From contig SCOI01000010.1 in NCBI GenBank assembly GCA_005503085.1, forward strand, positions 159,074 through 223,073: 64,000 nucleotides of DNA, written 5' to 3'. The stretch's first letter is position 1. Each line of letters begins with the position of its first letter. This document shows, piece after piece, positions 46,492-54,734 of the stretch. Source of the DNA: Burkholderiales bacterium C2 (GTDB taxonomy: Bacteria; Pseudomonadota; Gammaproteobacteria; Burkholderiales; Burkholderiaceae_C). The notes under the pieces were generated by a model. It was not told the DNA's origin, searched no databases, and saw only the letters and a list, made by a program, of their open reading frames with translations. The position numbers and the translations under genes were made by a program.

Positions 46492-47837
46492 GGGCGCATC
46501 TGAGCCTGATGGCGGCAGCCCTGCTGCTGGCCGGCTGCGCCAACCTGGCGCCCGAACCGCAGCGCCCCGTGCCGCCGCTGCCCGACTGGCCCAGCCTCGG
46601 CGCCGGCGAGTCGGCCGCGATCGACTGGCGCGAGTTCATCACCGAGCCGCGGCTGCTCAAGACCATAGACCAAAGCCTCGCCAACAACCGCGATCTGCGC
46701 ATCGCGGTGCTCAATATCGAACGGGCCCGAGCGCTCTACCGCATCGAGCGCGCCGACCGCTTGCCGACCGTCAACGCCACGGTCGCCAACACCCGCCAAG
46801 GCGAACCGGCTAGCGGCCAGTACAGCGTGCGCCTGGGCCTGTCCAGCTATGAGCTGGACTTCTTCGGCCGTGTGCGCAACCTGAGCGAGGCCGCGCTGCA
46901 GAGCTTCTTCGCGGTCGAGGAGAACCGCCGCAGCAGCCAGATCAGCCTGGTCGCCGAGGTGGCCTCCGCCTGGCTGAACCTGGCGGCCGATGCCGAGCGC
47001 TTGAAGGTGGCACGCGAGACCCTGCAAAGCCAGCAGGCATCGCTGAGCCTGACCGAGCGCGCGCTGGCGCTGGGCGCCGTCTCCGAGCTGGGCCTGGCCC
47101 AGGCCCGGGCCACGGTGGAGACCGCCCGCGTCGATGTGGCGCGCTACACCAGCCAGCTGGCCCAGGACCGCAACGCACTGGAGCTGCTGGTCGGTGGCCC
47201 GCTGGCGGCCGAGCTGCTGCCGGCCGAGGGCAGCCTGCAGGGGCCGACCAGCGTGCTGCTGACCCTGCCGGCCGGCCTGCCCTCGGAGGTCTTGCAGCGC
47301 CGCCCCGATGTGCGCGCCGCCGAACATCGGCTGCGCGCGGCCGAGGCTGATATCGGCGCGGCCCGCGCCGCCTTCTTCCCCAGCATCTCGCTGACGGCCT
47401 CGGCCGGCACGCAGAGCGAGAGCCTGGGCGGTCTGTTCAGCGGCGGTAGCGGGGTCTGGAGCTTTGTGCCGCAGATCAATCTGCCCCTCTTCGACGCCGG
47501 CCGGCGCCGCGCCGCGCTGCAGCTCAGCGAGGCCGACCGCGAACTCGCGGTGGCCGGCTATGAGAAGACCGTGCAAACCGCCTTCCGCGAGGTGGCCGAT
47601 GCACTGGCCGAGCGCGGTGGCCTGGCCGAGCAGCTCGACGCCCAGCAGGCGCTGACCGCCGCCAATGAACGCCGCTTCGCGCTGTCGAACACGCTTTACC
47701 AGCGCGGCGCCAGCAGCTATCTGGAGGTGCTCGACTCGCAGCGCTCGCTCTACGCGGCCCGCCAGGGTCTGGTCTCGGTGCGCCTGAACGAGCAGCTCAA
47801 CCGAATCGCGCTGTACCGGGCGCTGGGCGGAGGCTGA
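46488..47837 (+). CDS. Outer-membrane efflux channel lipoprotein (OprM/NodT family)
   Basis: A 449-residue trimeric channel protein. The lipobox LLLAGC places acylated Cys17; FFGRVRNLSEAALQSF and LGAVSELGLAQARATVE belong to the alpha-barrel repeats, and LTASAGTQSESLGGLF and LPLFDAGRRRAALQLSEA mark the second half-repeat. It completes the tripartite pump. Its start overlaps the pump stop by four bases. A copy of the dispersed CAAGACCTG motif follows immediately after its stop. Confidence 0.95.
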   Translation: MRAHLSLMAAALLLAGCANLAPEPQRPVPPLPDWPSLGAGESAAIDWREFITEPRLLKTIDQSLANNRDLRIAVLNIERARALYRIERADRLPTVNATVANTRQGEPASGQYSVRLGLSSYELDFFGRVRNLSEAALQSFFAVEENRRSSQISLVAEVASAWLNLAADAERLKVARETLQSQQASLSLTERALALGAVSELGLAQARATVETARVDVARYTSQLAQDRNALELLVGGPLAAELLPAEGSLQGPTSVLLTLPAGLPSEVLQRRPDVRAAEHRLRAAEADIGAARAAFFPSISLTASAGTQSESLGGLFSGGSGVWSFVPQINLPLFDAGRRRAALQLSEADRELAVAGYEKTVQTAFREVADALAERGGLAEQLDAQQALTAANERRFALSNTLYQRGASSYLEVLDSQRSLYAARQGLVSVRLNEQLNRIALYRALGGG

Positions 47838-47846
47838 CAAGACCTG
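47838..47846 (+). repeat. CAAGACCTG dispersed-motif copy in an intergenic region
   Basis: Directly follows the stop of the efflux channel gene and continues GCACCGG, the same extension seen at 29765 and 30194. Being non-coding, this copy cannot be explained by protein sequence. Confidence 0.6.
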
Positions 47847-47913
47847 GCACCGGCTTGAAATCCGCCGCCAAGCCCCCATCTGCCGGAATTCAAATACTGC
47901 GGAGCAGGCTCGC

Positions 47914-48396
47914 GTGAATCCCACCTTGTTGTGGATCTTGAGTGTGGCGTTGATCGTCATCGGCCTGGCCGGCACTGTCTTGCCGGCCCTGCCCGGAACG
48001 GCGCTGGTACTGGCCGGCATCGTGCTGGGCGCCTGGATCGACGACTTCGCCCATGTGGGCTGGCCCAGCCTGACGCTGATCAGCCTGCTGGCCGTGCTTG
48101 CCTGGGTGCTGGAGTATCTGGCCGGTCTGATGGGCGCGCGCCGCGCCGGCGCCAGCCGCCAGGCCTTGGTCGGCGCGGCGCTGGGCACCGTCGCGGGCCT
48201 GTTCATGGGCCTGATCGGCGTGCTCTTCATGCCCCTGGTTGGCGCCGCCGTCGGCGAATACTTGGCGCGCCGCGACCAGCAGCGCGCCGTCTCGGTCGGC
48301 CTGTCCACCTGGCTGGGCCTGATGGCCGGGCTGCTGGCCAAGGTCGTGCTGGCCTTCATGATGGTGGGCATCTTCATCGTGGCGCTGCTGGTCTGA
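47914..48396 (+). CDS. DUF456 family membrane protein
   Basis: A 160-residue polytopic membrane protein with GTG start at 47914 and GGAG eight bases upstream. LIVIGLAGTVLPALPGTALVLAG is the DUF456 hallmark, with a second glycine-rich helix pair (GAALGTVAGLFMGLIGVLF, PLVGAAVGEYLARR). About four or five helices. Function unknown in the family. It may be cotranscribed with the TerB-like gene 42 bases downstream. Confidence 0.88.
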   Translation: MNPTLLWILSVALIVIGLAGTVLPALPGTALVLAGIVLGAWIDDFAHVGWPSLTLISLLAVLAWVLEYLAGLMGARRAGASRQALVGAALGTVAGLFMGLIGVLFMPLVGAAVGEYLARRDQQRAVSVGLSTWLGLMAGLLAKVVLAFMMVGIFIVALLV

Positions 48397-48438
48397 GCCA
48401 AGCCACTTCTTTCTTCTTTCACTCACCAAGGACGAGCG

Positions 48439-49140
48439 ATGAGCGCACAGTCGACATTGGAACAACTGCTGAAATCCGGTCTGGCGATGCTGGACGGCAA
48501 GGCCGGCGGCGGGCTGGGTAATCTGGGCAGCAGCCTCGGTGGCGGCGGCAAAGGTCTGGGCCAGCTGGGGCTGGGCGCGGCGGCCGGTGGGGCCCTGGGC
48601 CTGCTGCTGGGCAGCAAGCGCGGCCGCAGCTACGGCGGCAAGGCCTTGAAGTACGGCAGCATCGCAGCGCTGGGCCTGATGGCCTACAAGGCCTACAGCA
48701 ATTGGCAGGCGCAGCAGAGCCAGCCAGCGGGCCAGCCAGCAACACCGGCCCCAGCGGCGCGCACCGTCGATCGCCTGCCCGCGCCCGAGCAGGAGCAGCA
48801 CAGCCGCGCGATGCTGAAAGCGATGATTGCCGCCGCCAAGTCCGACGGCCATCTGGACGAGCGCGAGCGCGGACTGGTCGAGGCCGAGCTGAACCGGCTG
48901 GAAGCCGACCCCACGCTGCGCCATTGGTTCGAGGCCGAGCTGCGCCGTCCGCTGGACCCGGCCGAGGTGGCCCAGGCCGCCGCCACGCCCGAATTGGCCG
49001 CCGAGATGTATCTGGCCAGCCTGCTGGTGGTCGACGAGACCACGTTCATGGAGCGCGCCTACCTGGACGAGCTGGCCAAGCAGCTGAAGCTGCCGGCCGG
49101 CTTGAAGACCGAGCTGGAGGCGCAGGCGCTGGCGGCCTGA
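48439..49140 (+). CDS. TerB-like / DUF533 (YebE-type) protein
   Basis: A 233-residue protein. The N-terminus is glycine-rich (KAGGGLGNLGSSLGGGGKG), followed by one hydrophobic segment (GGALGLLLGSKRG), a second (GSIAALGLMAYKAYSNW), a proline/alanine linker and a helical TerB-like domain from about residue 120 (LKAMIAAAKSDGHLDERERG). DUF533/YebE proteins are inner-membrane associated and envelope-stress inducible in enterics; here the role is unproven. It follows DUF456 and converges with the AhpD-like gene. Confidence 0.87.
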   Translation: MSAQSTLEQLLKSGLAMLDGKAGGGLGNLGSSLGGGGKGLGQLGLGAAAGGALGLLLGSKRGRSYGGKALKYGSIAALGLMAYKAYSNWQAQQSQPAGQPATPAPAARTVDRLPAPEQEQHSRAMLKAMIAAAKSDGHLDERERGLVEAELNRLEADPTLRHWFEAELRRPLDPAEVAQAAATPELAAEMYLASLLVVDETTFMERAYLDELAKQLKLPAGLKTELEAQALAA

Positions 49141-49146
49141 GCAGGC

Positions 49147-49503
49147 CTATCCCCTGGCGCTGAATTCCTCGAAGGCGGTGATCGCGCTGGCCGCATACAT
49201 CAGCGAGGGGCCACCGCCCATATAGGTGGCGACGCCCAGGGTCTCGTCGAGCTCCTGGCGGGTCGCGCCCAGCTTGACCAGAGCCTGGGTGTGATAGCCA
49301 ATGCAGGGATCGCAGCGCACCGCCACGCTCAAGGCCAGCGCGATCAGCTCCTTGGTTTTCTTGTCCAGTGTGCCCTCGCCCATGGCCGCACGACCCAGCT
49401 CGCCGAAGGCCTGCATCACGCCCGGCGTGCTCTGCCTCAACCCCGCCAGCTGCGTGGAGACATGCTGGGTCAGATGGCGGTAGCCATTTGCTGCGGTGGA
49501 CAT
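49147..49503 (-). CDS. Carboxymuconolactone decarboxylase / AhpD family protein
   Basis: A 118-residue helical protein from ATG 49503. The redox centre is CDPCIGYH (Cys-x-x-Cys-x3-His). DKKTKELIALALSVAVRC and LGVATYMGGGPSLMYAASA are characteristic of the short AhpD-like subgroup. Likely thiol-dependent peroxide reduction. Its start lies 11 bases from the stop of the small membrane protein gene, so the two are probably cotranscribed. Confidence 0.9.
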   Translation of the reverse strand: MSTAANGYRHLTQHVSTQLAGLRQSTPGVMQAFGELGRAAMGEGTLDKKTKELIALALSVAVRCDPCIGYHTQALVKLGATRQELDETLGVATYMGGGPSLMYAASAITAFEEFSARG

Positions 49504-49514
49504 GATCAAGCTCC

Positions 49515-49730
49515 TCAGCGCTTGTTGTTGCTGCCGCTGCCGCTCTTCAGGGCACAGGTCGACAGGCCGAAAGGCAGATAGGCCGGACAGATCCGAACCA
49601 GGCCGGTGACCAGCGGCAGCAAGCCGATCCAGCCCCAGGGACCGATGGCGCCATAGAGCGTGGCGCCGATCAGAGCCAGCCCAAGAGTGATGCGCAGCAC
49701 GCGATCGATGCCGCCGACATTGGTGTTCAT
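49515..49730 (-). CDS. Small DUF2892-type membrane protein
   Basis: A 71-residue protein with two helices (VLRITLGLALIGATLYG and GWIGLLPLVTGLVRICPAYLPFG). MNTNVGGIDRVLRI and the CPAYLPFGLSTC ending are the DUF2892/YgaP-like inner-membrane module, which in rhodanese proteins anchors a sulfur transferase. Here it stands alone, before an AhpD-like gene. The two cysteines may be redox-active. Confidence 0.85.
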   Translation of the reverse strand: MNTNVGGIDRVLRITLGLALIGATLYGAIGPWGWIGLLPLVTGLVRICPAYLPFGLSTCALKSGSGSNNKR

Positions 49731-49874
49731 CCATCTCTCCTTGCGGGGTCATGGGCACGACGCCCTCCCCTGTGGCTCACTGTGAGGCCGATGCGCAGGG
49801 CGCAGCTTGATACAGGACAGGAAACCAGCAGGCTTTATGCTGGCGGCCGACCTGATACCCAAGAAGGAAATGCC

Positions 49875-50306
49875 GTGTCACTGCAATGGTCGGACAACAT
49901 CGACGAGCTGGACTGGGAAGAACTGGCGGCGCTGTACCGCGCCGCGCCGCTGGGCACGAAGAACGCCGCCGATCTGAAGACGGCGTTCAGCAACAGCCGC
50001 TATCGCTGCCTGGTGCGCGAGCAGGGCCGCCTGGTCGGCGCCGGTCGGGTGCTGGCCGACGGGGTCGACTGCGCCTATGTCTGCGATGTCGCGCTGCTGC
50101 CCAGCCATCAGGGCCTGGGGCTGGGGCGCGAGATCGTGCAGCGCCTGGTCCGGCTGTCCCAGGGCCACAAGAAGATCATCCTGTACTCGGTGCCGGGCAA
50201 GGAGCCCTTCTACCGCAAGCTGGGCTTTCGGCGCCTGCTGACCGCGATGGCCATCTTCGAGAACGAGGCCCAGGCGATCGCGCGCGGCCATCTGGCCGAG
50301 GACTGA
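49875..50306 (+). CDS. GNAT family N-acetyltransferase
   Basis: A 143-residue acetyltransferase. The GTG at 49875 has AGGA six bases upstream. VALLPSHQGLGLGREIVQRLV is the acetyl-CoA loop, and KEPFYRKLGFRRL the terminal element. Resembles small aminoglycoside- or polyamine-type GNATs; substrate unknown. Stop to stop with the intradiol dioxygenase. Confidence 0.9.
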   Translation: MSLQWSDNIDELDWEELAALYRAAPLGTKNAADLKTAFSNSRYRCLVREQGRLVGAGRVLADGVDCAYVCDVALLPSHQGLGLGREIVQRLVRLSQGHKKIILYSVPGKEPFYRKLGFRRLLTAMAIFENEAQAIARGHLAED

Positions 50307-50945
50307 TCAGCTCAGCGCCACGACCAGCGGGAACTGCGCCCGCAGCTCGCCGCCGTCGGCGCCCTCGAAGGGCCGGGTCAGCGCCGCGCGGTCGCGGGCA
50401 TCGCGCAGGCTGCGCCACAGGAAGTCGCGCTCATTGCCCGGATCGCCCTCGACATAGAGCTGGGTGGTCAGCAGCGTTCGCGCGCCGCGCTTGAGCTTCA
50501 GATGGATATGCGGCGTGCGCCCCTCGTAGGCCACTGGGCGCAACGTGCGGAAACGGTAGCGGCCCTCGGCATCGGTGGCGACACGGCCGAAGGCTTGGAA
50601 GGCCGGATCGGCGCGGCCGCCATCACGCGGGTGGCGGTAATGGCCGTCGGCATCGCACTGCCAGATCTCGACCAGGGCGCCGGTCAGTGGCCGCCCCGAG
50701 GTGTCGCGCACCTGGCCTTCGAGCCAGGCCGCCTGGCCGCGCGCATAGCGAGCCGCGCCCTGGCGCAATAGATCGAAGTCGGTATCGGCGGGCAGCTCGG
50801 TCGGGTAGAACGGCCCCTCGGTCTGGGCCGGGGTCGGGCGCAGCGGCTGGGCGCGCGCCAGGCCGGGCAGCAGCGAGAGCGCGGCCGGCAGGGCCAGGCG
50901 GCTCAGCGCGCGGCGGCGAGTGTCGCTAACGGGAGCTGATGACAT
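50307..50945 (-). CDS. Exported intradiol ring-cleavage dioxygenase-like protein
   Basis: A 212-residue non-haem iron protein resembling the beta subunit of protocatechuate 3,4-dioxygenase. TEGPFYPTELP opens the domain; GALVEIWQCDADGHYRHPRD and RTPHIHLKLKRG hold the expected Tyr and His iron ligands. The N-terminus TRRRALSRLALPAAL is a Tat-type signal, so the enzyme acts outside the cytoplasm, unlike catabolic dioxygenases. No alpha subunit or ring-degradation genes are near. It may act on extracellular aromatic compounds. Confidence 0.88.
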   Translation of the reverse strand: MSSAPVSDTRRRALSRLALPAALSLLPGLARAQPLRPTPAQTEGPFYPTELPADTDFDLLRQGAARYARGQAAWLEGQVRDTSGRPLTGALVEIWQCDADGHYRHPRDGGRADPAFQAFGRVATDAEGRYRFRTLRPVAYEGRTPHIHLKLKRGARTLLTTQLYVEGDPGNERDFLWRSLRDARDRAALTRPFEGADGGELRAQFPLVVALS

Positions 50946-50973
50946 GCGGCCCTCCTCAGTTGGAGACGATGGA

Positions 50974-52557
50974 TCAGTCGATTCTGACCCAGCGCAGCTC
51001 CAGCACGCTATTGGGCCACTGCGCCGCCTGCACCTGGGGCCGCATCACCCAGCTGTGCTTGATGCGGTAGAGCGGAAGCAGGGGCAGATCGGCGCGCATC
51101 AGGTTCAGCGCCTCGCCGACCCGCTGGCGGCGCAGCGCCAGATCGGGCTCGGTGGCAATCGCGTCGATCAAGGCGTCCAGCCGGCTGTTGCTGTAGCGGC
51201 CGGCATTGAAGGCGCCGGCCGCCGGCCCGTGGCTGCGTACCAGCGAGTTCAGCACATTCCAGGCGTCGCCGCCGGGCGTCCAGCCATACTCGATCAGGCT
51301 GCCGGTGGCCTGGCTCAGCTTGGGAAAGAACAGGCTGCTGGGCGAGGCGATCAGGTTGGCCTTGATGCCCACCTTCTCCAGCATCGCGGTGATGGCCTGG
51401 CAGACCGCCTGGCGGTAGGAGACGTTGACGCAGTCCATGCTGGTCGAGAAGCCCTGCGGGTAGCCGGCCTCCTTCAGCAGCGCACGGGCCGCCACCGGGT
51501 CAGCCGCCGGGCGCCGCTCCAGCGCCGGCAGATAGCCATCGACCAAGCTGGAGACAGGGCTGCCGGTGGACACTGCCTGGCCGCGCAAGACCTGGCGTGC
51601 GATCAGGTCCATATCGATGGCCAGGTAGACGGCACGGCGCACCCGCAGGTCCTTGAAGGGATTGCGCCCCTTGATATTGCTGCCGGCCAGTTCCTCGCGG
51701 TGCTGGTCGAAGGCGAGGTACTGCGTGCCGATATCGGCGGTCTCCAGCAGCTTCAGCCCCTTGTCCTGGCGCAGCCGGGCCACATCCTGGAAGGGCGGAT
51801 CGATGACGAAATCGACCTGGCCCGAGCGCAGCGCGGCCAGCCGCGTTGCGTCCGACTGGATCACCTGGTACTGGGCCTCGTCCAGATTGCCCTGGTGCGT
51901 GGCCCGACCCCACCAGGCCGGATGGGCGACCAGGGTGGTGCGCACATCGGCCTCGTACTGCTTGAGCATGAAGGGGCCGGTGCCCATCGCATGGCGGACC
52001 GCATGGGTCTCCTGCTTGGCGTTGTAGTCCTGCGGCTTCGTGACCTGGTGCTTCTCGCTCCAGGACTTGCTCATCATCGCGATCAGCCAGAGCTTCTCGG
52101 GCAGGATGGCGTCAGGATCGGACAGCAGCAGGTCGACCGTCAGCGCATCGAACTTGCGCGCGCCGCTCACGCCGCGCAGTTGGGCGGCGCGTTGAGACTG
52201 CGGCTGCAGCGCGCGCTCAATCGAGAACACCACATCGTCGGCCGTGAAGGCGCTGCCGTCATGGAACTTGACCCCGGGCCGCAGCTTGAAGCGCCAGGTC
52301 TTGGCATCGAGCGGCGCCCAGGACAGCGCCAGCGAGGGTTCGAGCCGGAACTGCTGATCGCGGTTGACCAGGCCCTCGTAGATCTGCGTCACCACCCGCG
52401 AGTGGTACTGCAGAGCCAGCGCATGCGGGTCCATGGTCTGCGGATCGAAGGCGCTGGCATAGCGCAGCACCTTGGGCTGGGCCGTGGCCGCAGCCGGCAG
52501 CAGCGCCAGGGCGGCCAGGCCGACGGCGGCCGCACATCGGATCGCATTGCATCGCAT
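50974..52557 (-). CDS. Orphan oligopeptide-type ABC substrate-binding protein
   Basis: A 527-residue family-5 periplasmic binding protein from ATG 52557. The signal peptide (AAVGLAALALLPAAATAQ) is cut near residue 26. Domain text: YASAFDPQTMDPHALALQY, WRFKLRPGVKFHDGSAFTADDVVFSIERAL (the family signature region) and ADLPLLPLYRIKHSW at the end. No permease or ATPase is nearby, so it may share the importer at 1-4.6 kb or another one. It resembles binders for opines, nickel or glutathione only generally. Confidence 0.93.
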   Translation of the reverse strand: MRCNAIRCAAAVGLAALALLPAAATAQPKVLRYASAFDPQTMDPHALALQYHSRVVTQIYEGLVNRDQQFRLEPSLALSWAPLDAKTWRFKLRPGVKFHDGSAFTADDVVFSIERALQPQSQRAAQLRGVSGARKFDALTVDLLLSDPDAILPEKLWLIAMMSKSWSEKHQVTKPQDYNAKQETHAVRHAMGTGPFMLKQYEADVRTTLVAHPAWWGRATHQGNLDEAQYQVIQSDATRLAALRSGQVDFVIDPPFQDVARLRQDKGLKLLETADIGTQYLAFDQHREELAGSNIKGRNPFKDLRVRRAVYLAIDMDLIARQVLRGQAVSTGSPVSSLVDGYLPALERRPAADPVAARALLKEAGYPQGFSTSMDCVNVSYRQAVCQAITAMLEKVGIKANLIASPSSLFFPKLSQATGSLIEYGWTPGGDAWNVLNSLVRSHGPAAGAFNAGRYSNSRLDALIDAIATEPDLALRRQRVGEALNLMRADLPLLPLYRIKHSWVMRPQVQAAQWPNSVLELRWVRID

Positions 52558-52640
52558 CGTCGACACCCCTGTTGTTGGCAGTGCCGCAGTATGCCGAGCG
52601 TCACCGGGCATCGGCAATGCGCGTTTGTCCGCGCGCAGGG

Positions 52641-54734
52641 TCAGCGCGCGGCGGTCTTCAGCGTCGCGCCACGCACCTCGAACTTGATCGCCTGCAAGAC
52701 CTGACCCCGCGAGCCCAGCAGCTTCAGCTCGTGCCGGCCCGGCCAGGGCGCCCAGCTGAGGCGGGCGCCGCGCCCCAGGCGCTTGCCATCCAGCACCCAG
52801 ACGCCGGGCTCGCCCTCGAAGCGGATCTTCTGCGCGGCCGGCGGGATGTCGGGGTCCAGCGCGTAGACCGCACCATCGCGCGGGTTGGCGATGCCGGCCA
52901 TCTGCTGGGCATCTTGCTGGGCGCTGGCGCGCATGCGGGCCTGCTCGGTACCGATCACAAACCACTCCGGGCGAGCCGGCTCGGCACCGAGCTCAAACGC
53001 CACAGTCTGGCGCAGCAGGCTCGCCGGCGCAGCCGGTGCCTTCGAGGGCTGATCGCGGTGCAGCCAGGCCATCAGAGTCTGCCAGACGGGCGCGGCCCCG
53101 CTGATGCCGCTGACCCCGTGCATCGGCTCGCCGCCGGCATTGCCGACCCAGACGCCCACCGTGTAGCGCTCGCTGAAGCCGACGCACCAGTTGTCGCGCA
53201 GATCTTTGCTGGTGCCGGTCTTGACAGCAGCAAAGCCCCGCGTGGCCAGCTCGCTGTCCAGGCCGAAGCTCAGCGCCCGTGCGCTGTTGTCGGCCAGGAT
53301 GTCGCCGATGATGAAGCTGCTGGCCGCATCGGCCACGCGGCGCTGCGGGCGGCCAGGCACCGGGCCCCAACGCCCGCCATTGGCCAGCGCGCGGTAGGCA
53401 TTGGTCAAGGCCAGCAGGCTCACATCGGGGCTACCCAGGGCCAGCGAATCGCCGTAATAGCCGCCGCTCTCGGGCAGGGCCAGGCCCCAGCTGTTGAGGC
53501 GCTCGAACAAGGCGTCGGCGCCCAGCATCGCGCCCAGGCGCACGGCCGGCACGTTCAGGCTGTTGCCCAAGGCGGCGCGGGCGCTGACCCAGCCGCGAAA
53601 ACTGCGGTCGTAGTTCTGCGGCAGATAAAGCCCATGGCCGGTGCTGAGCTGGGCCGGCGAGTCATCCAGCAGGCTCGCGGCGGTGATCAGGCGCTTCTCC
53701 AGCGCCAGCTGGTAGACAAAGGGCTTCAGGGTCGAGCCGGGCTGGCGCCGCGCCAGCACAAAGTCCAGCTCGGGCGCCGTCGACAGGCTGCCGCCGCTGG
53801 AGCCGACCCAGGCCAGCACCGCGCCGCTGGCGTTGTCCAGCACCAGCACCGCGCCGTCCTCGACATTGCGCCCGCCCAGCTCGGCGAGCTGGCGCTTCAG
53901 GGTCACGACAGCCAGGCGCTGCAGGCGGCCGTCCAGGCTGCTGCGCTGTGCGGCCGGGCCGTCGGCGCGCAAGACCTGGCGCGCGTAATGCGGCGCCAGT
54001 TGCTCGCCCAGCGGCATGCCGGCGCGGCGCTGCAGTGCGGCCGTCAGCTGTCCGTCGACACCGGCGCAGCTCAGGCCCTGCTCCTTCAGCACCGCGCAGG
54101 CGCGCTGGGCCACGACGACCGGCTTGGCGTTCGGCGCGCGCAGCAGGGACGCGGCGATCGCGCCCTCCTGCGCGTCGAGCCCGCCGGGCCGCTTGCCGAA
54201 CAGGGTTTGCGACAGCGCCGCGATGCCGACCAGCTCGCCGCGAAACGGCGCGCTGTTCAGATAGGCCTCAAGGATCTGCGCCTTGCTCCAGCGCGCTTCC
54301 AGGCGCTTGGCGCTGAAGGCCTGGCCCAGCTTCTGCGTCGCACTGCGGCCCGCAGCCGGCCGGGCCAGGTCCGCATCCATCAGGCCGGCCAGCTGCATCG
54401 TCAAGGTCGAGGCGCCGCGCGTGCGCTCGTTCCACAGATTGCCCCAGGCGCTGGCGGCTACCGCGCCCCAGTCCACACCGCTGTGCTCGTAAAAGCGCCG
54501 GTCCTCGCTGAGCAGCAGGGCCTGCAACAGCGCCGGCGACATCTGCGCCAGCGGCACCCAGGGCAGCGCGCGCCGGTTCTTGTCCAGCCGCAGGCTCTGC
54601 AGCGGCTCGCCGTGACGATCCAGCAGCAGAGGGTCCGAGACCTTGTGCGCGCTGCGGAACTCGGCAAAGCTGGGCAAGGCCTGGGCCACCGAACCGCAGG
54701 ACAGCAGGACTGCGAGCAGCCAGCTCGGCGTCAA
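52641..54734 (-). CDS. pbpC: Penicillin-binding protein 1C
   Basis: A 697-residue bifunctional peptidoglycan synthase. The transglycosylase domain has SEDRRFYEHSGVDW with the catalytic Glu and GASTLTMQLA. The transpeptidase has SxxK in PGSTLKPFVY and KTGTSKDLRDNW. A PBP1C C-terminal domain follows (DPDIPPAAQKIRFEG). A signal anchor lies at the N-terminus. The start is TTG 54734, overlapping the stop of the macroglobulin gene by four bases (TTGA), with GAGG upstream; no closer ATG exists. Slightly shorter than E. coli PbpC (770). Confidence 0.95.
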   Translation of the reverse strand: MTPSWLLAVLLSCGSVAQALPSFAEFRSAHKVSDPLLLDRHGEPLQSLRLDKNRRALPWVPLAQMSPALLQALLLSEDRRFYEHSGVDWGAVAASAWGNLWNERTRGASTLTMQLAGLMDADLARPAAGRSATQKLGQAFSAKRLEARWSKAQILEAYLNSAPFRGELVGIAALSQTLFGKRPGGLDAQEGAIAASLLRAPNAKPVVVAQRACAVLKEQGLSCAGVDGQLTAALQRRAGMPLGEQLAPHYARQVLRADGPAAQRSSLDGRLQRLAVVTLKRQLAELGGRNVEDGAVLVLDNASGAVLAWVGSSGGSLSTAPELDFVLARRQPGSTLKPFVYQLALEKRLITAASLLDDSPAQLSTGHGLYLPQNYDRSFRGWVSARAALGNSLNVPAVRLGAMLGADALFERLNSWGLALPESGGYYGDSLALGSPDVSLLALTNAYRALANGGRWGPVPGRPQRRVADAASSFIIGDILADNSARALSFGLDSELATRGFAAVKTGTSKDLRDNWCVGFSERYTVGVWVGNAGGEPMHGVSGISGAAPVWQTLMAWLHRDQPSKAPAAPASLLRQTVAFELGAEPARPEWFVIGTEQARMRASAQQDAQQMAGIANPRDGAVYALDPDIPPAAQKIRFEGEPGVWVLDGKRLGRGARLSWAPWPGRHELKLLGSRGQVLQAIKFEVRGATLKTAAR

